The notes: generated by a model not told the origin, from the letters alone. Numbered from the stretch's first letter, positions 18,536 to 28,036 are shown. The stretch is DNA of 64,000 bases from Pedobacter sp. Leaf250 (GCF_920984735.1 NZ_CAKLBU010000023.1:1-64000), one strand, 5' to 3'. Numbers and translations are program-made.

Positions 18536-18574
18536 ATTGCGAGAAACGATTTTTCATCGTTTCGTGTCAATCTC
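18536..18574. repeat. Degenerate palindromic repeat of the ATTGCGAG...CAATCTC type
   Basis: An inner stem GAAACGAT / ATCGTTTC with loop TTTTC is flanked by ATTG and CAAT arms, ending in CAATCTC. It resembles the short extragenic palindromes of form ATTGCGAGG...GAAGCAATCTC found dispersed in many genomes. It lies upstream of the candidate small membrane ORF and downstream of marC on the opposite side. It has no T-run. Confidence 0.45.
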
Positions 18575-18677
18575 ATTTTCATCATTGCCTAAGAAAAATG
18601 GTGGATTCCTATTGCAAAATTGTTGATGAGCATTAATAAATTTATTAGATAATCAAGATATGGAAACCATACACCTT

Positions 18678-19259
18678 TTACAGCCCTGTATTGTTTCTGA
18701 ACAATTTGATGGCGATAGCCAATAAAATTACTCCAAAAGCTTTACGAAGGATATTTAATCCAGTTTTACCAAATAATTTTTCTAAGCGTTCGGTATTTTT
18801 TAAAACGAAGTAAACGAAAAGCATATTAAGGATAATGCCCACAAGAATGTTTTGTGTTTGATATTCTGTTTTTAAAGATAATAGCGTTGTCATTGTTCCT
18901 GCGCCGGCAATCAAAGGGAAAGCAAGCGGTACAATCGAAACTGTTTCTGGTGCTTCCTCTTTAAAAATTGTTAATCCTAAAACCATTTCCATTGCAATAA
19001 AAAAGATTACAAATGAACCAGCAATGGCAAATGATTCTACATCGAGTCCAATTACCTTAAGTAAAGATTCTCCAAGAAATAAAAACAAAATCATGAGCGC
19101 CGTTGCTACAATCGATGCTTTTTCTGATTCGATATGTCCTGCTTTTTTACGCAATTCAATTACTACAGGAATTGAACCCAGAATATCAATAATGGCAAAA
19201 ATTACCATTGTAGTTGTTAGAATCTGATTGAAGTCGAACTTCAAGAAATCGAATTTCAT
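18678..19259 (-). CDS. MarC family integral membrane protein
   Basis: A 193-aa six-helix protein. It starts at ATG 19259 (MKFDFLKFDF). An in-frame TTG 6 codons upstream lies inside the -7 box and is rejected. MarC features are FAIIDILGSIPVVIEL in helix 1, FIAMEMVLGL, and PLAFPLIAGAGTMTTLLSL, the family's conserved PLA-P-GPG-like segment. MarC proteins were once linked to multiple antibiotic resistance, but that role was not upheld and their function remains unknown. It is an isolated gene with its own promoter. Confidence 0.87.
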   Translation of the reverse strand: MKFDFLKFDFNQILTTTMVIFAIIDILGSIPVVIELRKKAGHIESEKASIVATALMILFLFLGESLLKVIGLDVESFAIAGSFVIFFIAMEMVLGLTIFKEEAPETVSIVPLAFPLIAGAGTMTTLLSLKTEYQTQNILVGIILNMLFVYFVLKNTERLEKLFGKTGLNILRKAFGVILLAIAIKLFRNNTGL

Positions 19260-19274
19260 AGAGAACAATTTTAA

Positions 19275-19282
19275 CAAAGGTA
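19275..19282 (-). promoter_or_regulatory. -7 promoter element of marC
   Basis: On the minus strand this reads TACCTTTG, an exact TANNTTTG match, 15 nt upstream of the marC ATG. The predicted leader is about 10 nt. Confidence 0.6.
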
Positions 19283-19316
19283 AAGCAATTTGTATAAATT
19301 GAAGGTGATCAAATGT

Positions 19317-20654
19317 TTAGAAATAAAATTGCGTTCTTAAAGTTAGCACATTATCCTTTCTATCATCTTGATAATCCTGAATTTGTGTTGTTTCATTTTT
19401 GATCACATCGTAATATAAAACAGCTTTAAAGTGAGGGTTAAAATGATGTAGGAGACCGAAGCCAAAAGTATCAAACCGAACATCAGCGGCAGATAAACCT
19501 CTTGCTGCCGAAATATCCATACCTTTTACTTTAGAATTTGGATCATACCAATCGTATTTGAAAATCAACTGATTATCAGTGCTGTTTAACGTTTGGACAT
19601 AAGTAAAATAAGCACCGTTAAAATTTCTGGTATAGTATGGCAGAGGTATAGATTTATTATCAACAGGATACGTGCCTGGGGTGGTAGATGTTGTCGATGT
19701 ACCCGTTTGCAAACCCGAAATTACTTCCGCTCTTAATTCAGATTTCCAGCTTTTGGTTGAAGTAGCGAATTGAATGTCTGCCCCATAATATCTTCGGGGG
19801 GCAACTTTATTAATGGTCGTTGCAGATGAATCTTTTACCATTTCCCATAAACCGTTTTTACTATCCATTTTATAGCTAACTGGCAAGCGATGGTTTAACC
19901 CGCCCTGCAAAGTGCTTATACCACCTGCAACAGATATACCCATACTTTTAATTTTGTATGGTTTATGGCTAAAACGGGCAATAACATCTTTACTATTATC
20001 AAATTCTGCTGGGCCAGCTAATCCCTGTCCGTTATAAACACCTAAATCGAATACAAAATTTTTAAGTTTAGCATCTTTCCATCTGGGATTAAAAGTAAAT
20101 GTAATCCCCAAATCACGCTCTGTTTTCATTAAAATTTGCGACATTCGTCCACGTTCGGGTGCTTCCCTGCCTGCAGAAGAAAGTTGTAACTCGTTTCCAA
20201 AAGGGCGACCTGAAAGTCCTAATGTGATGTAAAACAGCTTCCATTTATTTTCATAGTAACGGCCCCAAAAATCTCTGATATTAACACCTTGTTCTGTTCC
20301 GTCGAATTGTAAAACAAAATATGTAGAAGGACTTTGATCATCATTCAATATCATATAATCGGCCCTTAACCTACCTCTTCGTAAACGAAAGCGGTTATTG
20401 GTGTACTCGCCAAAGTTTCCTCCCTGATATTCTGCCTGCGTGCCGTTTGATTGTGCAACCTGAAATTGAGGCTGCATGTAACCACTAAATGATAGTGAAC
20501 CATATTTCTTCGAGATAATCAACAAGTGATTTACCGTAGTTGAATCCATAATGTCATTAATCGTTCGCTGTGCAAACGAGGAGGAAGAAACAACTAATAA
20601 AATGAAAACAACAAAAGTGTATTTACTTATTGCCAATAAGAATGAATGGTTCAT
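19317..20654 (-). CDS. Outer-membrane porin, OprO/OprP-like
   Basis: A 445-aa outer-membrane barrel. The start is ATG 20654 (MNHSFLLAISKYTF), because the in-frame TTG 6 codons upstream overlaps the promoter. The signal peptide ends SSSSFAQ. The mature part shows a GYMQPQFQ first strand, the NRFRLRRGRLRADY segment, LSGRPFGNELQLSSAGREAPERGRMS, and a final FGFGLLHHFNPHFKAVLYYDV strand pair ending in TQFYF. This pattern fits phosphate-selective porins O and P. No phosphate genes are adjacent, so the substrate is open. It has its own promoter and follows the permease gene after a terminator. Confidence 0.85.
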   Translation of the reverse strand: MNHSFLLAISKYTFVVFILLVVSSSSFAQRTINDIMDSTTVNHLLIISKKYGSLSFSGYMQPQFQVAQSNGTQAEYQGGNFGEYTNNRFRLRRGRLRADYMILNDDQSPSTYFVLQFDGTEQGVNIRDFWGRYYENKWKLFYITLGLSGRPFGNELQLSSAGREAPERGRMSQILMKTERDLGITFTFNPRWKDAKLKNFVFDLGVYNGQGLAGPAEFDNSKDVIARFSHKPYKIKSMGISVAGGISTLQGGLNHRLPVSYKMDSKNGLWEMVKDSSATTINKVAPRRYYGADIQFATSTKSWKSELRAEVISGLQTGTSTTSTTPGTYPVDNKSIPLPYYTRNFNGAYFTYVQTLNSTDNQLIFKYDWYDPNSKVKGMDISAARGLSAADVRFDTFGFGLLHHFNPHFKAVLYYDVIKNETTQIQDYQDDRKDNVLTLRTQFYF

Positions 20655-20669
20655 GTAGCTGATTTTATG

Positions 20670-20677
20670 CAAAGGTA
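20670..20677 (-). promoter_or_regulatory. -7 promoter element of the OprO/P-like porin
   Basis: TACCTTTG on the minus strand, 15 nt upstream of ATG 20654. Same sequence and same spacing as the marC promoter. Confidence 0.6.
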
Positions 20678-20712
20678 AATCAATAAAACCTTTACCAAAA
20701 TAAATGGCATAA

Positions 20713-20738
20713 AAAAGCCCCGATTTCTCGAGGCTTTT
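20713..20738 (-). terminator. Intrinsic terminator after the APC permease gene
   Basis: On the minus strand a stem AAAAGCCTCGA...TCGGGGCTTTT (one mismatch) ends in TTTTTT, 12 bp after the permease stop codon. Confidence 0.75.
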
Positions 20739-20749
20739 GAAAAATAATA

Positions 20750-22207
20750 TTATAATCCAGGTCTTGGTGGATCGACTGGCGGAACCACTTTTCCCTTATT
20801 TCTAAGTACTGAATTACCTTTTCCATAAAAGAAGTAGATCGCTATACCTAAAGCCATCCAAATTGCTAAACGGATCCAGGCTTCTAATGGTAATGACGAC
20901 ATTAAGTACACACATACAATTACACCCATAATTGGTACGAAAGGAACTAACGGAGTTCTGAAAGGTCTTGGTCTATCAGGATCAGTTTTACGTAATAACA
21001 TAACGCCAATACAAACCAAAGAGAAGGCAAATAATGTACCTATTGAAACCATGTGGCCTAAATCTGTTACCGGAACAAAACCTGCAAATATGCTCACAAA
21101 GAACATGAAGAAGATATTGGTTTTAAATGGTGTTCTGAATTTTGAGTGAATGCTACTGAAGAACTTTGGTAATAATCCATCTTTAGACATCGTGTAGAAT
21201 ACACGAGATTGTCCCATTAACATCACCAAGATTACTGATGTATAACCAGCTAAAATCGCGATGATTAAACCCATTTGTAACCAGCTGTATCCAGTAACTT
21301 TAAAAGCTGTTGCTGCCGGAGAAGCGTCACCTTTGAAAATAGAATATGGAACTAATCCGGTCATCACATGAGCAAATAGCACATATAAAATAGTACAAAC
21401 TACTAACGACCCTAAAATACCAATTGGCATACCTTTTTGTGGATTTTTTGCTTCCTGAGCAGCAGTAGAAACCGCATCGAAACCAATAAATGCGAAAAAT
21501 ACCAATGCAGCACCGGCGGCAATTCCAGAAATACCAAATTCACCTTTAACACCTGTGTTTTCTGGTATGTAAGGCGTATGGTTAGCTGGATTAATAAATT
21601 TCCATCCTAAAGCGATAAATACGATTACTACAGTAACTTTAACAATTACCAAAATATTATTAAGACTTGCCGATTCTTTTGTTCCGCGGATTAGCATTAA
21701 TGAAAGCAATGATACGATCACTACTGCTGGAAGGTTAATACCTCCACCATCAACTTCAGCAAACGATTTGGTTAAATATAGCGGCATTTCCATCCCAAAT
21801 TCATGGAGGAGTTTGTTGAAATATCCAGACCAAGATACACCTACCGTGGCCGCACCAAGTGCATATTCCAAAACCAAATCCCATCCAATTACCCAAGCCA
21901 TAAACTCACCCATGGTAGCGTAAGAATAAGTATAAGCACTACCAGCTACTGGAATCATTGATGCAAACTCTGCATAGCATAATCCTGCGAAAGCACAGCC
22001 AACAGCAGCTAAAACGAATGATAATGTTACTGCTGGTCCGGCGTGGTCAGCGGCGGCGATACCTGTTAAAGAGAATAAACCTGCCCCAATAATAGCTCCG
22101 ATACCCAGAGCAACAAGGCTCGTACTGCTCAGTGTACGCTTGAGCGTCCCCTCTCCACTTTCAGCAGACTCTGCTATAAGCACATCAATAGGCTTTTTAA
22201 GATTCAT
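20750..22207 (-). CDS. APC family amino acid permease (cationic amino acid transporter type)
   Basis: A 485-aa permease with about 12 transmembrane helices. The N-terminus (RTLSSTSLVALGIGAIIGAGLFSLTGIAA) has the conserved GIGAIIGxGIF motif of helix 1. Later motifs are GPAVTLSFVLAAVGCAFAGLCYAEFASMIPVAGSAYTYSY, FFAFIGFDAVSTAAQEAKNPQKGMPIGI and RPRPFRTP. This is the CAT/YfnA branch, importing amino acids by H+ symport; the exact substrate is unknown. It is an isolated minus-strand gene with a terminator behind it, and the pyrophosphatase gene lies upstream. Confidence 0.9.
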   Translation of the reverse strand: MNLKKPIDVLIAESAESGEGTLKRTLSSTSLVALGIGAIIGAGLFSLTGIAAADHAGPAVTLSFVLAAVGCAFAGLCYAEFASMIPVAGSAYTYSYATMGEFMAWVIGWDLVLEYALGAATVGVSWSGYFNKLLHEFGMEMPLYLTKSFAEVDGGGINLPAVVIVSLLSLMLIRGTKESASLNNILVIVKVTVVIVFIALGWKFINPANHTPYIPENTGVKGEFGISGIAAGAALVFFAFIGFDAVSTAAQEAKNPQKGMPIGILGSLVVCTILYVLFAHVMTGLVPYSIFKGDASPAATAFKVTGYSWLQMGLIIAILAGYTSVILVMLMGQSRVFYTMSKDGLLPKFFSSIHSKFRTPFKTNIFFMFFVSIFAGFVPVTDLGHMVSIGTLFAFSLVCIGVMLLRKTDPDRPRPFRTPLVPFVPIMGVIVCVYLMSSLPLEAWIRLAIWMALGIAIYFFYGKGNSVLRNKGKVVPPVDPPRPGL

Positions 22208-22274
22208 AATTTGTTTAGTCTTTTATGTTTGTTGATTTATGATAATAAGCGGTAAACCTAAATAAAAATTGCGA

Positions 22275-22305
22275 AAAAGAAAAAGGGATTTTGTTAAAAA
22301 CCCCT
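22275..22305 (-). terminator. Weak terminator after hppA
   Basis: On the minus strand a GGG-TTTT...AAAA-CCC stem with one mismatch is followed by TTTTTCTTTTT, about 32 bp past the hppA stop codon. The stem is AT-rich, so it is only a moderate call. Confidence 0.4.
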
Positions 22306-22336
22306 ATTCAGTTGTATTATCTCTATGTTTTTACAA

Positions 22337-24583
22337 CTAATTTGATAAAGTTTCTGCTGTATTCACTAAAGTATCAGTAATTGTATTGCCAGAGGCATCA
22401 GTTTTTTGCTCAATTCTGATTTCCTTACTTACTTCTTGCTTTTGATTAGTAGTTCCTGCCTTTACTGCAATGTATGGAGCAATTACCAATGAAACAATCG
22501 ACATCAATTTGATTAAAATGTTCATCGAAGGACCGGAAGTATCTTTAAAAGGATCTCCAACGGTATCGCCCGTAACCGAAGCTTTGTGCGGCTCTGATTT
22601 TTTATAAAACATTTCTCCATTGATCATCACTCCCTGCTCAAATGATTTCTTAGCGTTATCCCAAGCGCCACCAGCGTTACTTTGGAATATCCCCATCAGT
22701 ACGCCTGTTACGGTTACACCAGCTAATAATCCACCAAGAACCTCTGGCCCGAATGCAAAGCCAATAATGATAGGTGTAATTAAAGCAATGGCACCAGGTA
22801 GCATCATTTCTCTGATAGAAGCCTTAGTAGAAATGGCCACACATTTTTCATATTCTGGTTTTGCTTTGTATTCCATAATTCCTGGAATTTCGCGAAATTG
22901 CCTGCGTACTTCTTGCACCATATCCATTGCAGCTTTACCAACTGCCTGAATACATAATGCCGAAAAAATAAATGGTATCATACCGCCTACAAATAAACCT
23001 GCTAAAACTGGGGCCTTATAAATATCTATAGCGCTAATACCAGCAATACCAACAAAAGCAGCAAACAATGCCAATGAAGTTAAGGCTGCTGATGCTATAG
23101 CGAAACCTTTTCCGGTTGCTGCAGTGGTATTTCCAACCGCATCCAAATTATCAGTTCTTTCACGTACTTCCGGAGGCAATTGACTCATTTCTGCAATACC
23201 GCCTGCGTTATCCGCAATCGGACCAAATGCATCAATAGCCAGTTGCATGGCCGTTGTAGCCATCATGCCGGCGGCTGCAATAGCCACACCATATAAACCT
23301 GCAAAATAATAGGAAGACATAATTCCGCCAGCTAATACCAATATTGGAATAACAGTAGATTTCATCCCAACAGATAAACCAGCAATAATATTTGTAGCAT
23401 GACCTGTTGAAGATTGTTGGATAATTGAATTTACAGGTCCTTTACCCATTGCAGTATAATATTCTGTAACGATACTCATAATTGTACCCACTACCAGGCC
23501 CACCATTATGGCGTAAAAAACATTCATGCTAGAAAATTCGTAACCACGTAAATTTAAAGTTTCTGGAAGCATCCATTTTACAATAAAAAACGACGCTACG
23601 GCTGTAATCACAATCGACGACCAATTACCTAAGTTAAGTGCATTTTGAACGTTTGATTTTTCATCCTTGATGGTAACAAACCAAGTACCGATGATTGAAA
23701 AGATAATACCTAAGCCACAAATAACCATTGGAAGTAGGATAGGAGACATTCCACCGAATTTGTCTACAACATTAATTTCCTGTCCCAAAACCATTGTTGC
23801 TAAAATAGTTGCCACATACGATCCAAATAAATCGGCGCCCATTCCGGCAACGTCACCTACATTGTCTCCCACGTTATCTGCAATAGTTGCAGGGTTTCTT
23901 ACATCATCTTCTGGAATTCCTGCTTCAACTTTTCCTACTAAATCGGCTCCTACATCGGCGGCTTTGGTGTAAATACCACCACCCACACGAGCGAATAAGG
24001 CAATTGATTCTGCACCCAATGAAAATCCTGTCAGCACTTCAATAGCAGTTTTCATTTCCACGCTATTTACTGATACCACATTAAAATATTTTAGAAAAAC
24101 AATGAACAATCCTCCTAAACCCAACACGGCTAATCCAGCAACACCTAATCCCATAACTGTTCCACCGGTAAATGAAACTTTTAACGCTTGTTTTAAGCTC
24201 GTTCTTGCCGCTTGTGTGGTTCTTACATTTGCTTTGGTTGCAGATTTCATCCCGATATATCCAGCGCTAGCGGAAAAAAATGCACCAATCAAAAATGAAA
24301 TTGAAATTATCCAGCTCGAATGCATCGGAACACCATTAATTTCGGTTATGGTTCCCGAATAAGCCAATAACGCTGCTGTAAATACAGCAAAAATGCTTAA
24401 TACCCTCCATTCGGCTTTCAAAAATGCCATTGCACCGTCGGCGATGTAGCCAGCAAGTTCTTGCATATTTTTGTCGCCTGCATCTTGCTTGTTTACCCAG
24501 GCGCTTTTAATCATCATCACAATTATCCCAACAAGGCCCAAAGCCGGGATCGTGTAAATTAAGTTGTCTTGTAAAAAATTCAT
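22337..24583 (-). CDS. hppA: Membrane-bound, K+-dependent ion-translocating pyrophosphatase
   Basis: A 748-aa enzyme with about 16 helices that couples PPi hydrolysis to Na+ and/or H+ export. The substrate site is the DVGADLVGK/EDDVRNPATIADNVGDNVGD stretch (about residues 211-245), with further Asp clusters in the second half (DAFGPIADNAGGIAEM; GDTVGDPFKDTSGPS). The motif GNTTAATGKGFAI (about 485-497) has Ala where K+-independent enzymes carry Lys, so K+ dependence is predicted. K+-dependent members include Na+ pumps and the dual Na+/H+ pumps of Bacteroides; which applies here cannot be decided by eye. A short charged tail (about 40 residues) extends the C-terminus. Confidence 0.93.
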   Translation of the reverse strand: MNFLQDNLIYTIPALGLVGIIVMMIKSAWVNKQDAGDKNMQELAGYIADGAMAFLKAEWRVLSIFAVFTAALLAYSGTITEINGVPMHSSWIISISFLIGAFFSASAGYIGMKSATKANVRTTQAARTSLKQALKVSFTGGTVMGLGVAGLAVLGLGGLFIVFLKYFNVVSVNSVEMKTAIEVLTGFSLGAESIALFARVGGGIYTKAADVGADLVGKVEAGIPEDDVRNPATIADNVGDNVGDVAGMGADLFGSYVATILATMVLGQEINVVDKFGGMSPILLPMVICGLGIIFSIIGTWFVTIKDEKSNVQNALNLGNWSSIVITAVASFFIVKWMLPETLNLRGYEFSSMNVFYAIMVGLVVGTIMSIVTEYYTAMGKGPVNSIIQQSSTGHATNIIAGLSVGMKSTVIPILVLAGGIMSSYYFAGLYGVAIAAAGMMATTAMQLAIDAFGPIADNAGGIAEMSQLPPEVRERTDNLDAVGNTTAATGKGFAIASAALTSLALFAAFVGIAGISAIDIYKAPVLAGLFVGGMIPFIFSALCIQAVGKAAMDMVQEVRRQFREIPGIMEYKAKPEYEKCVAISTKASIREMMLPGAIALITPIIIGFAFGPEVLGGLLAGVTVTGVLMGIFQSNAGGAWDNAKKSFEQGVMINGEMFYKKSEPHKASVTGDTVGDPFKDTSGPSMNILIKLMSIVSLVIAPYIAVKAGTTNQKQEVSKEIRIEQKTDASGNTITDTLVNTAETLSN

Positions 24584-24883
24584 AGTTAATATTTGGTTAT
24601 TAGTTTGTTGATATCAAGTTCATCAAGTTACACTCATAAGTAACGAACATTGATTTTAATATTTTGGTTATTAGATTAGCAATATAATAATTTTATTTTC
24701 TTGTGGTTAAATAAAATATTAGAGATTGAGGGAATGGTTTTAGTTAATGTAATAAAGTATGCATGGTTAATACTTTGCTATTTTAGCATCATTTAAAATA
24801 ATACAAAGCAACAAGTAGGTTTATGTATTTTTATAAATAAATTAGCCGCTAACTACAACTGTAAACCAAACTAAAACTAAAAA
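24584..24883. other. Divergent intergenic region, hppA and APC permease
   Basis: A 300-bp AT-rich region between two divergent starts. It holds near-matches to the -7 box (TATTTTTA before the permease) but no exact TANNTTTG, and no ORF of note. It presumably contains both promoters. No clear operator was seen. Confidence 0.4.
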
Positions 24884-26326
24884 ATGGAAAATATTGAGGA
24901 AAAGGGCTCTGCTAAAAGAAAATTGGGTCTTTTTGATGCTGTAATGCTGGTCATGGGATCGATGATTGGTAGTGGAATCTTCATCGTAAGTGCCGATATT
25001 ATGAGAAATTTGGGCTCTGGTTATTGGTTAATTGTAGTTTGGATTATCACTGGCGTAATGACGGTGGCTGCGGCAATTTCTTACGGAGAATTATCGGCTA
25101 TGTTTCCAAAAGCTGGCGGACAGTATACTTATCTGAAAGAAATTTTTGGTAAAATGATGGGTTTCTTATACGGTTGGGGGCTTTTTACCGTAATTCAAAC
25201 TGGTACCATTGCAGCTGTTGCAGTAGCATTTGGAAAATTTACAGCATACTTAATTCCTGCTTTAAACGATGCTGCTCCAATTTTTCAAAGTGGTGGTTAT
25301 AAAATCACCTGGATTCAAATCCTAGCTATTGCCGTTATTTTACTGCTAACTTATATCAACACAAAAGGTGTAGAAAGCGGCAAAATTTTACAGAATATTT
25401 TTACAGGATCCAAAATTGTTGCTTTAATCGGTTTAATCATATTAGGCTTTTTACTGGTGAAAAATAATTTATGGGGTGGGAATATGAGTTTTGGATGGGA
25501 TGCATTCAATAACCTGAAAACAGATTTAAGTGGAAATTTCTTAAAATCTGGCTGGGAATCAATTTCTGGAATGACTATTATGGGCGGAATTGCCGCGGCA
25601 ATGGTTGGCTCTGTATTTTCGAGCGTGGCCTGGGAAAATGTAACCTTCGTTTCGGGCGAAATTGAAAATCCTAAAAAAAATGTTGTTCGATCTATGGTTT
25701 TAGGTACTTCAGCAGTAATGATTCTTTATTTGTTGGTCAATTTGATATACCTGAATACATTAGATAGAGATAGCATTGCTTTTGCGGCTAACGATAGGGT
25801 TGCCGTTGCAGCATCTGAACAAATTTTCGGCAGTGGAATTGGAACCATTGTAATGGCTATATTGGTAATGGTTTCTACTTTTGGATGTGTAAATGGAATC
25901 GTACTGGCGGGAGCAAGGGTGTTTCAAACCATGGCGCAAGATGGCATGTTTTTTAAAGCCGCATTAGAGAACAACAAAAATGGCGTGCCCGAGAAATCGC
26001 TTTGGATGCAGGGAATCTGGGCATCTGTATTGTGTTTAAGTGGACAGTACGGAAATTTGCTCGATATGATATCTTTTGTAATCGTGCTTTTCTACATGAT
26101 AACGGTTTTTGGCTTGATATATTTAAGATTAAAAAAACCTGCCTTAGAAAGGCCATATAAAACCTGGTTATATCCTGTAACGCCAATTATTTATTTACTC
26201 ATTGGAGCCGCATTTTGTATTCTACTTCTAATTTACAAACAGCAATACACCTGGCCTGGGCTAATCATTGTAATAATAGGTGTTCCGGTGTACTTTTTCA
26301 TCAACAGGAAAACAACACAGGGCTAA
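24884..26326 (+). CDS. APC family amino acid permease (LAT-like)
   Basis: A 480-aa permease with 12 predicted helices. Helix 1 has VMGSMIGSGIFIVSADI, followed by LSAMFPKAGGQYTYLKEIFG and FSSVAWENVTFVSGEIENPKKNVVRS, which mark the APC superfamily and resemble the L-type and serine/threonine exchanger branch. It differs from the 20750-22207 permease in every loop, so they are not recent duplicates. The substrate is unknown. Its own promoter region lies upstream and a good terminator downstream. Confidence 0.88.
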   Translation: MENIEEKGSAKRKLGLFDAVMLVMGSMIGSGIFIVSADIMRNLGSGYWLIVVWIITGVMTVAAAISYGELSAMFPKAGGQYTYLKEIFGKMMGFLYGWGLFTVIQTGTIAAVAVAFGKFTAYLIPALNDAAPIFQSGGYKITWIQILAIAVILLLTYINTKGVESGKILQNIFTGSKIVALIGLIILGFLLVKNNLWGGNMSFGWDAFNNLKTDLSGNFLKSGWESISGMTIMGGIAAAMVGSVFSSVAWENVTFVSGEIENPKKNVVRSMVLGTSAVMILYLLVNLIYLNTLDRDSIAFAANDRVAVAASEQIFGSGIGTIVMAILVMVSTFGCVNGIVLAGARVFQTMAQDGMFFKAALENNKNGVPEKSLWMQGIWASVLCLSGQYGNLLDMISFVIVLFYMITVFGLIYLRLKKPALERPYKTWLYPVTPIIYLLIGAAFCILLLIYKQQYTWPGLIIVIIGVPVYFFINRKTTQG

Positions 26327-26345
26327 AATTTATTAAGTAAAAATA

Positions 26346-26382
26346 ATAGGGTAGTGGGTTTTTCTGCTACCCTATTTTTTTA
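26346..26382 (+). terminator. Intrinsic terminator after the LAT-like permease
   Basis: A perfect 9-bp stem (ATAGGGTAG / CTACCCTAT) with a 12-nt loop is followed by a run of seven T residues, 20 bp after the stop codon. Confidence 0.85.
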
Positions 26383-26793
26383 TAGACTATTATTATTCTT
26401 TAATTCTATTGATTATAGAAAAGCAATGGCATTGCTCATCGGTTCCGAAAGTCCCGCCTTCACTTCAATCTATTTCTGTGGTTCACCAAAATCATCCAAT
26501 GAACATTGGCATCATTGCTCTGTTTATCGGATGCCTAACCTGGCAAAGAAAAAGTATTTTCGCTACAGTCGGGTTTAGCCAACTCAAATAATTACTGGTT
26601 TGAAAATTTCTATACCTGGCAGGTGTAGGTGGCTGCAGGTTTTACAAAGCATACAAGTGCCTGAATGCGTTGGCCCAAGCGTAAGCAAATAACAGTGGGC
26701 AGAATATGGCCTTTATATTATTTTCGTTTTCCAATCAATTATGACTGCCGTGTAATCTTAAAAACCAAAATATTGTACTTAAATGTATTTGTG
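26383..26793. other. Gene-poor region, no feature recognised
   Basis: About 410 bp with only short chance reading frames, one of which begins at a GTG inside the preceding terminator stem. Short inverted repeats occur (GCAATGGCATTGC; CCAATGAACATTGG). The base composition is less AT-rich than neighbouring gaps. It may be a decayed gene or repeat, but nothing identifiable was found. Confidence 0.3.
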
Positions 26794-26801
26794 TATTTTT
26801 G
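26794..26801 (+). promoter_or_regulatory. -7 promoter element 5 nt before a start codon
   Basis: TATTTTTG is an exact TANNTTTG match, ending 5 nt before the ATG at 26807. The predicted transcript starts at or within one or two bases of the ATG. Confidence 0.65.
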
Positions 26802-26806
26802 CAGCA

Positions 26807-27754
26807 ATGGGAACACAGGTAGATTTAGGCATTAAGGGATATAAAAATTACGGAACACATTTGCGTGAGAAATATAACGGACAGCGTGTATTTAAAGTAA
26901 TTGTTGATGGTGGTTTTACCTGTCCGAACAGAGATGGAAGTAAAGGGTTTGGTGGTTGCACCTATTGTAACGTAGATTCTTTTACGCCAGAACCATCACG
27001 CAAAATGCCTACCATTAGAGAACAATTGGAAGAAGGCATAAAGAGAGCCAGAACGAGTTATAAAGCTGATAAATTTATTGTTTACTTTCAGCCAAATACC
27101 AATACCTATGCGCCAACGCATTATTTAAAAATGATGTATGATGAAGCACTATCCATAGAAACTGAAAATGTTGTTGGTTTTTCGGTAGGTACCCGCCCAG
27201 ACTGTATTGATGCAGAGAAGGTGGCTTTATTGGAAAGTTATGCCGACCGCTTCGATGTTGATTTAGAAATGGGCATGGAATCTATTTATGATGAAACACT
27301 GGAGCAAATTAACAGAGGCTGTAGTCACGGAGAATTTGTAGCGGCAGTTAAATTATTAGAAAACAGCAAGCTTGATCTTTGTGTACATACTATTTTTGGT
27401 TTTCCTTGGGAAACAAAAGAAATGATGTACGGCTATATTCATGAAATAAATCGTTTTCCTCAAATTAAGTTTGTTAAATTTCATCATTTACACATTGTTG
27501 AAGGTTCTATAATGGGAGCAAAGTATAAAAAAGAACCGTTCAAGCTTTTTACATTGGAAGAATATACGGATTTGCTTTGTGAACTCATTCCTATGTTAAG
27601 ACCTGATATTGTTATTCAACGTTTATTTGGAATTTCTGATTGGGATTTGCTAATTGCGCCTAATTGGGGATTAAATAAGTCAGCAATTCAAACATACATT
27701 GATAAGGAACTGGAAAAAAGGGGTGTTATTCAAGGTTCCAATTATTTAAGTTAA
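26807..27754 (+). CDS. TIGR01212-family radical SAM protein (YhcC-like)
   Basis: A 315-aa radical SAM enzyme. The iron-sulfur cluster ligands are Cys39, Cys51 and Cys54 in TCPNRDGSKGFGGCTYC, the spacing typical of this family rather than the usual CX3CX2C. Other family segments are FQPNTNTYAP, VGFSVGTRPDCI, LEMGMESIYDETLEQINRGCSH, and LCVHTIFGFPWE. Its substrate is not established, although tRNA or other macromolecule modification has been suspected. The start is ATG 26807; an ATG 8 codons upstream precedes the promoter box and is rejected. A terminator follows. Confidence 0.9.
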   Translation: MGTQVDLGIKGYKNYGTHLREKYNGQRVFKVIVDGGFTCPNRDGSKGFGGCTYCNVDSFTPEPSRKMPTIREQLEEGIKRARTSYKADKFIVYFQPNTNTYAPTHYLKMMYDEALSIETENVVGFSVGTRPDCIDAEKVALLESYADRFDVDLEMGMESIYDETLEQINRGCSHGEFVAAVKLLENSKLDLCVHTIFGFPWETKEMMYGYIHEINRFPQIKFVKFHHLHIVEGSIMGAKYKKEPFKLFTLEEYTDLLCELIPMLRPDIVIQRLFGISDWDLLIAPNWGLNKSAIQTYIDKELEKRGVIQGSNYLS

Positions 27755-27781
27755 AATTGAATTTTTATTAATATTTATTAG

Positions 27782-27812
27782 AAATCCTATGAATTATCAT
27801 AGGATTTTTTGC
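27782..27812 (+). terminator. Intrinsic terminator after the TIGR01212 gene
   Basis: A perfect 11-bp stem (AAATCCTATGA / TCATAGGATTT) with a 4-nt loop and a T-tail, 28 bp after the stop codon. Confidence 0.88.
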
Positions 27813-27971
27813 TTTTGGTGTATTTTAAAGATAATATTCTTCAAAAAAGTGATAAAAACCTATTGATTGTGAAAATTACATCATTTTATTTTTGATAAAA
27901 TCGAGGCTCAATTCATTATGTATTTTGTTATGATCGTATTTTTTGTATTGTATTTTGTTTTGTTTTATAAA

Positions 27972-28036
27972 AATTATATCTTTTTGATATAATTATTTAA
28001 TAAAATGGTGTAAAAAATACAATATGTCGTATTTTT
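27972..28036. promoter_or_regulatory. Two dyads in the long amtB leader region
   Basis: The 285 bp between the preceding terminator and amtB are very AT-rich. They contain a perfect dyad AATTATATC-ttttt-GATATAATT at 27972-27994 and a second, AAAAATAC-aatatgtc-GTATTTTT, at 28013-28036. A near -7 box (TATTTTTC, about 28065) follows. The dyads lie where a nitrogen-responsive regulator would bind. No sigma-54 -24/-12 element was seen. Function is inferred from position only. Confidence 0.4.

Noticed and set aside
23667..24362. Plus-strand frames opposite hppA
   Set aside because: They are Pro/Thr/Ile-rich shadows of the membrane pyrophosphatase gene, a common artefact opposite hydrophobic genes.
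26354..26578. 74-codon frame after the LAT-like permease
   Set aside because: It starts with GTG inside the preceding terminator stem, has unlikely composition (many His, Cys, Ser) and matches no family.
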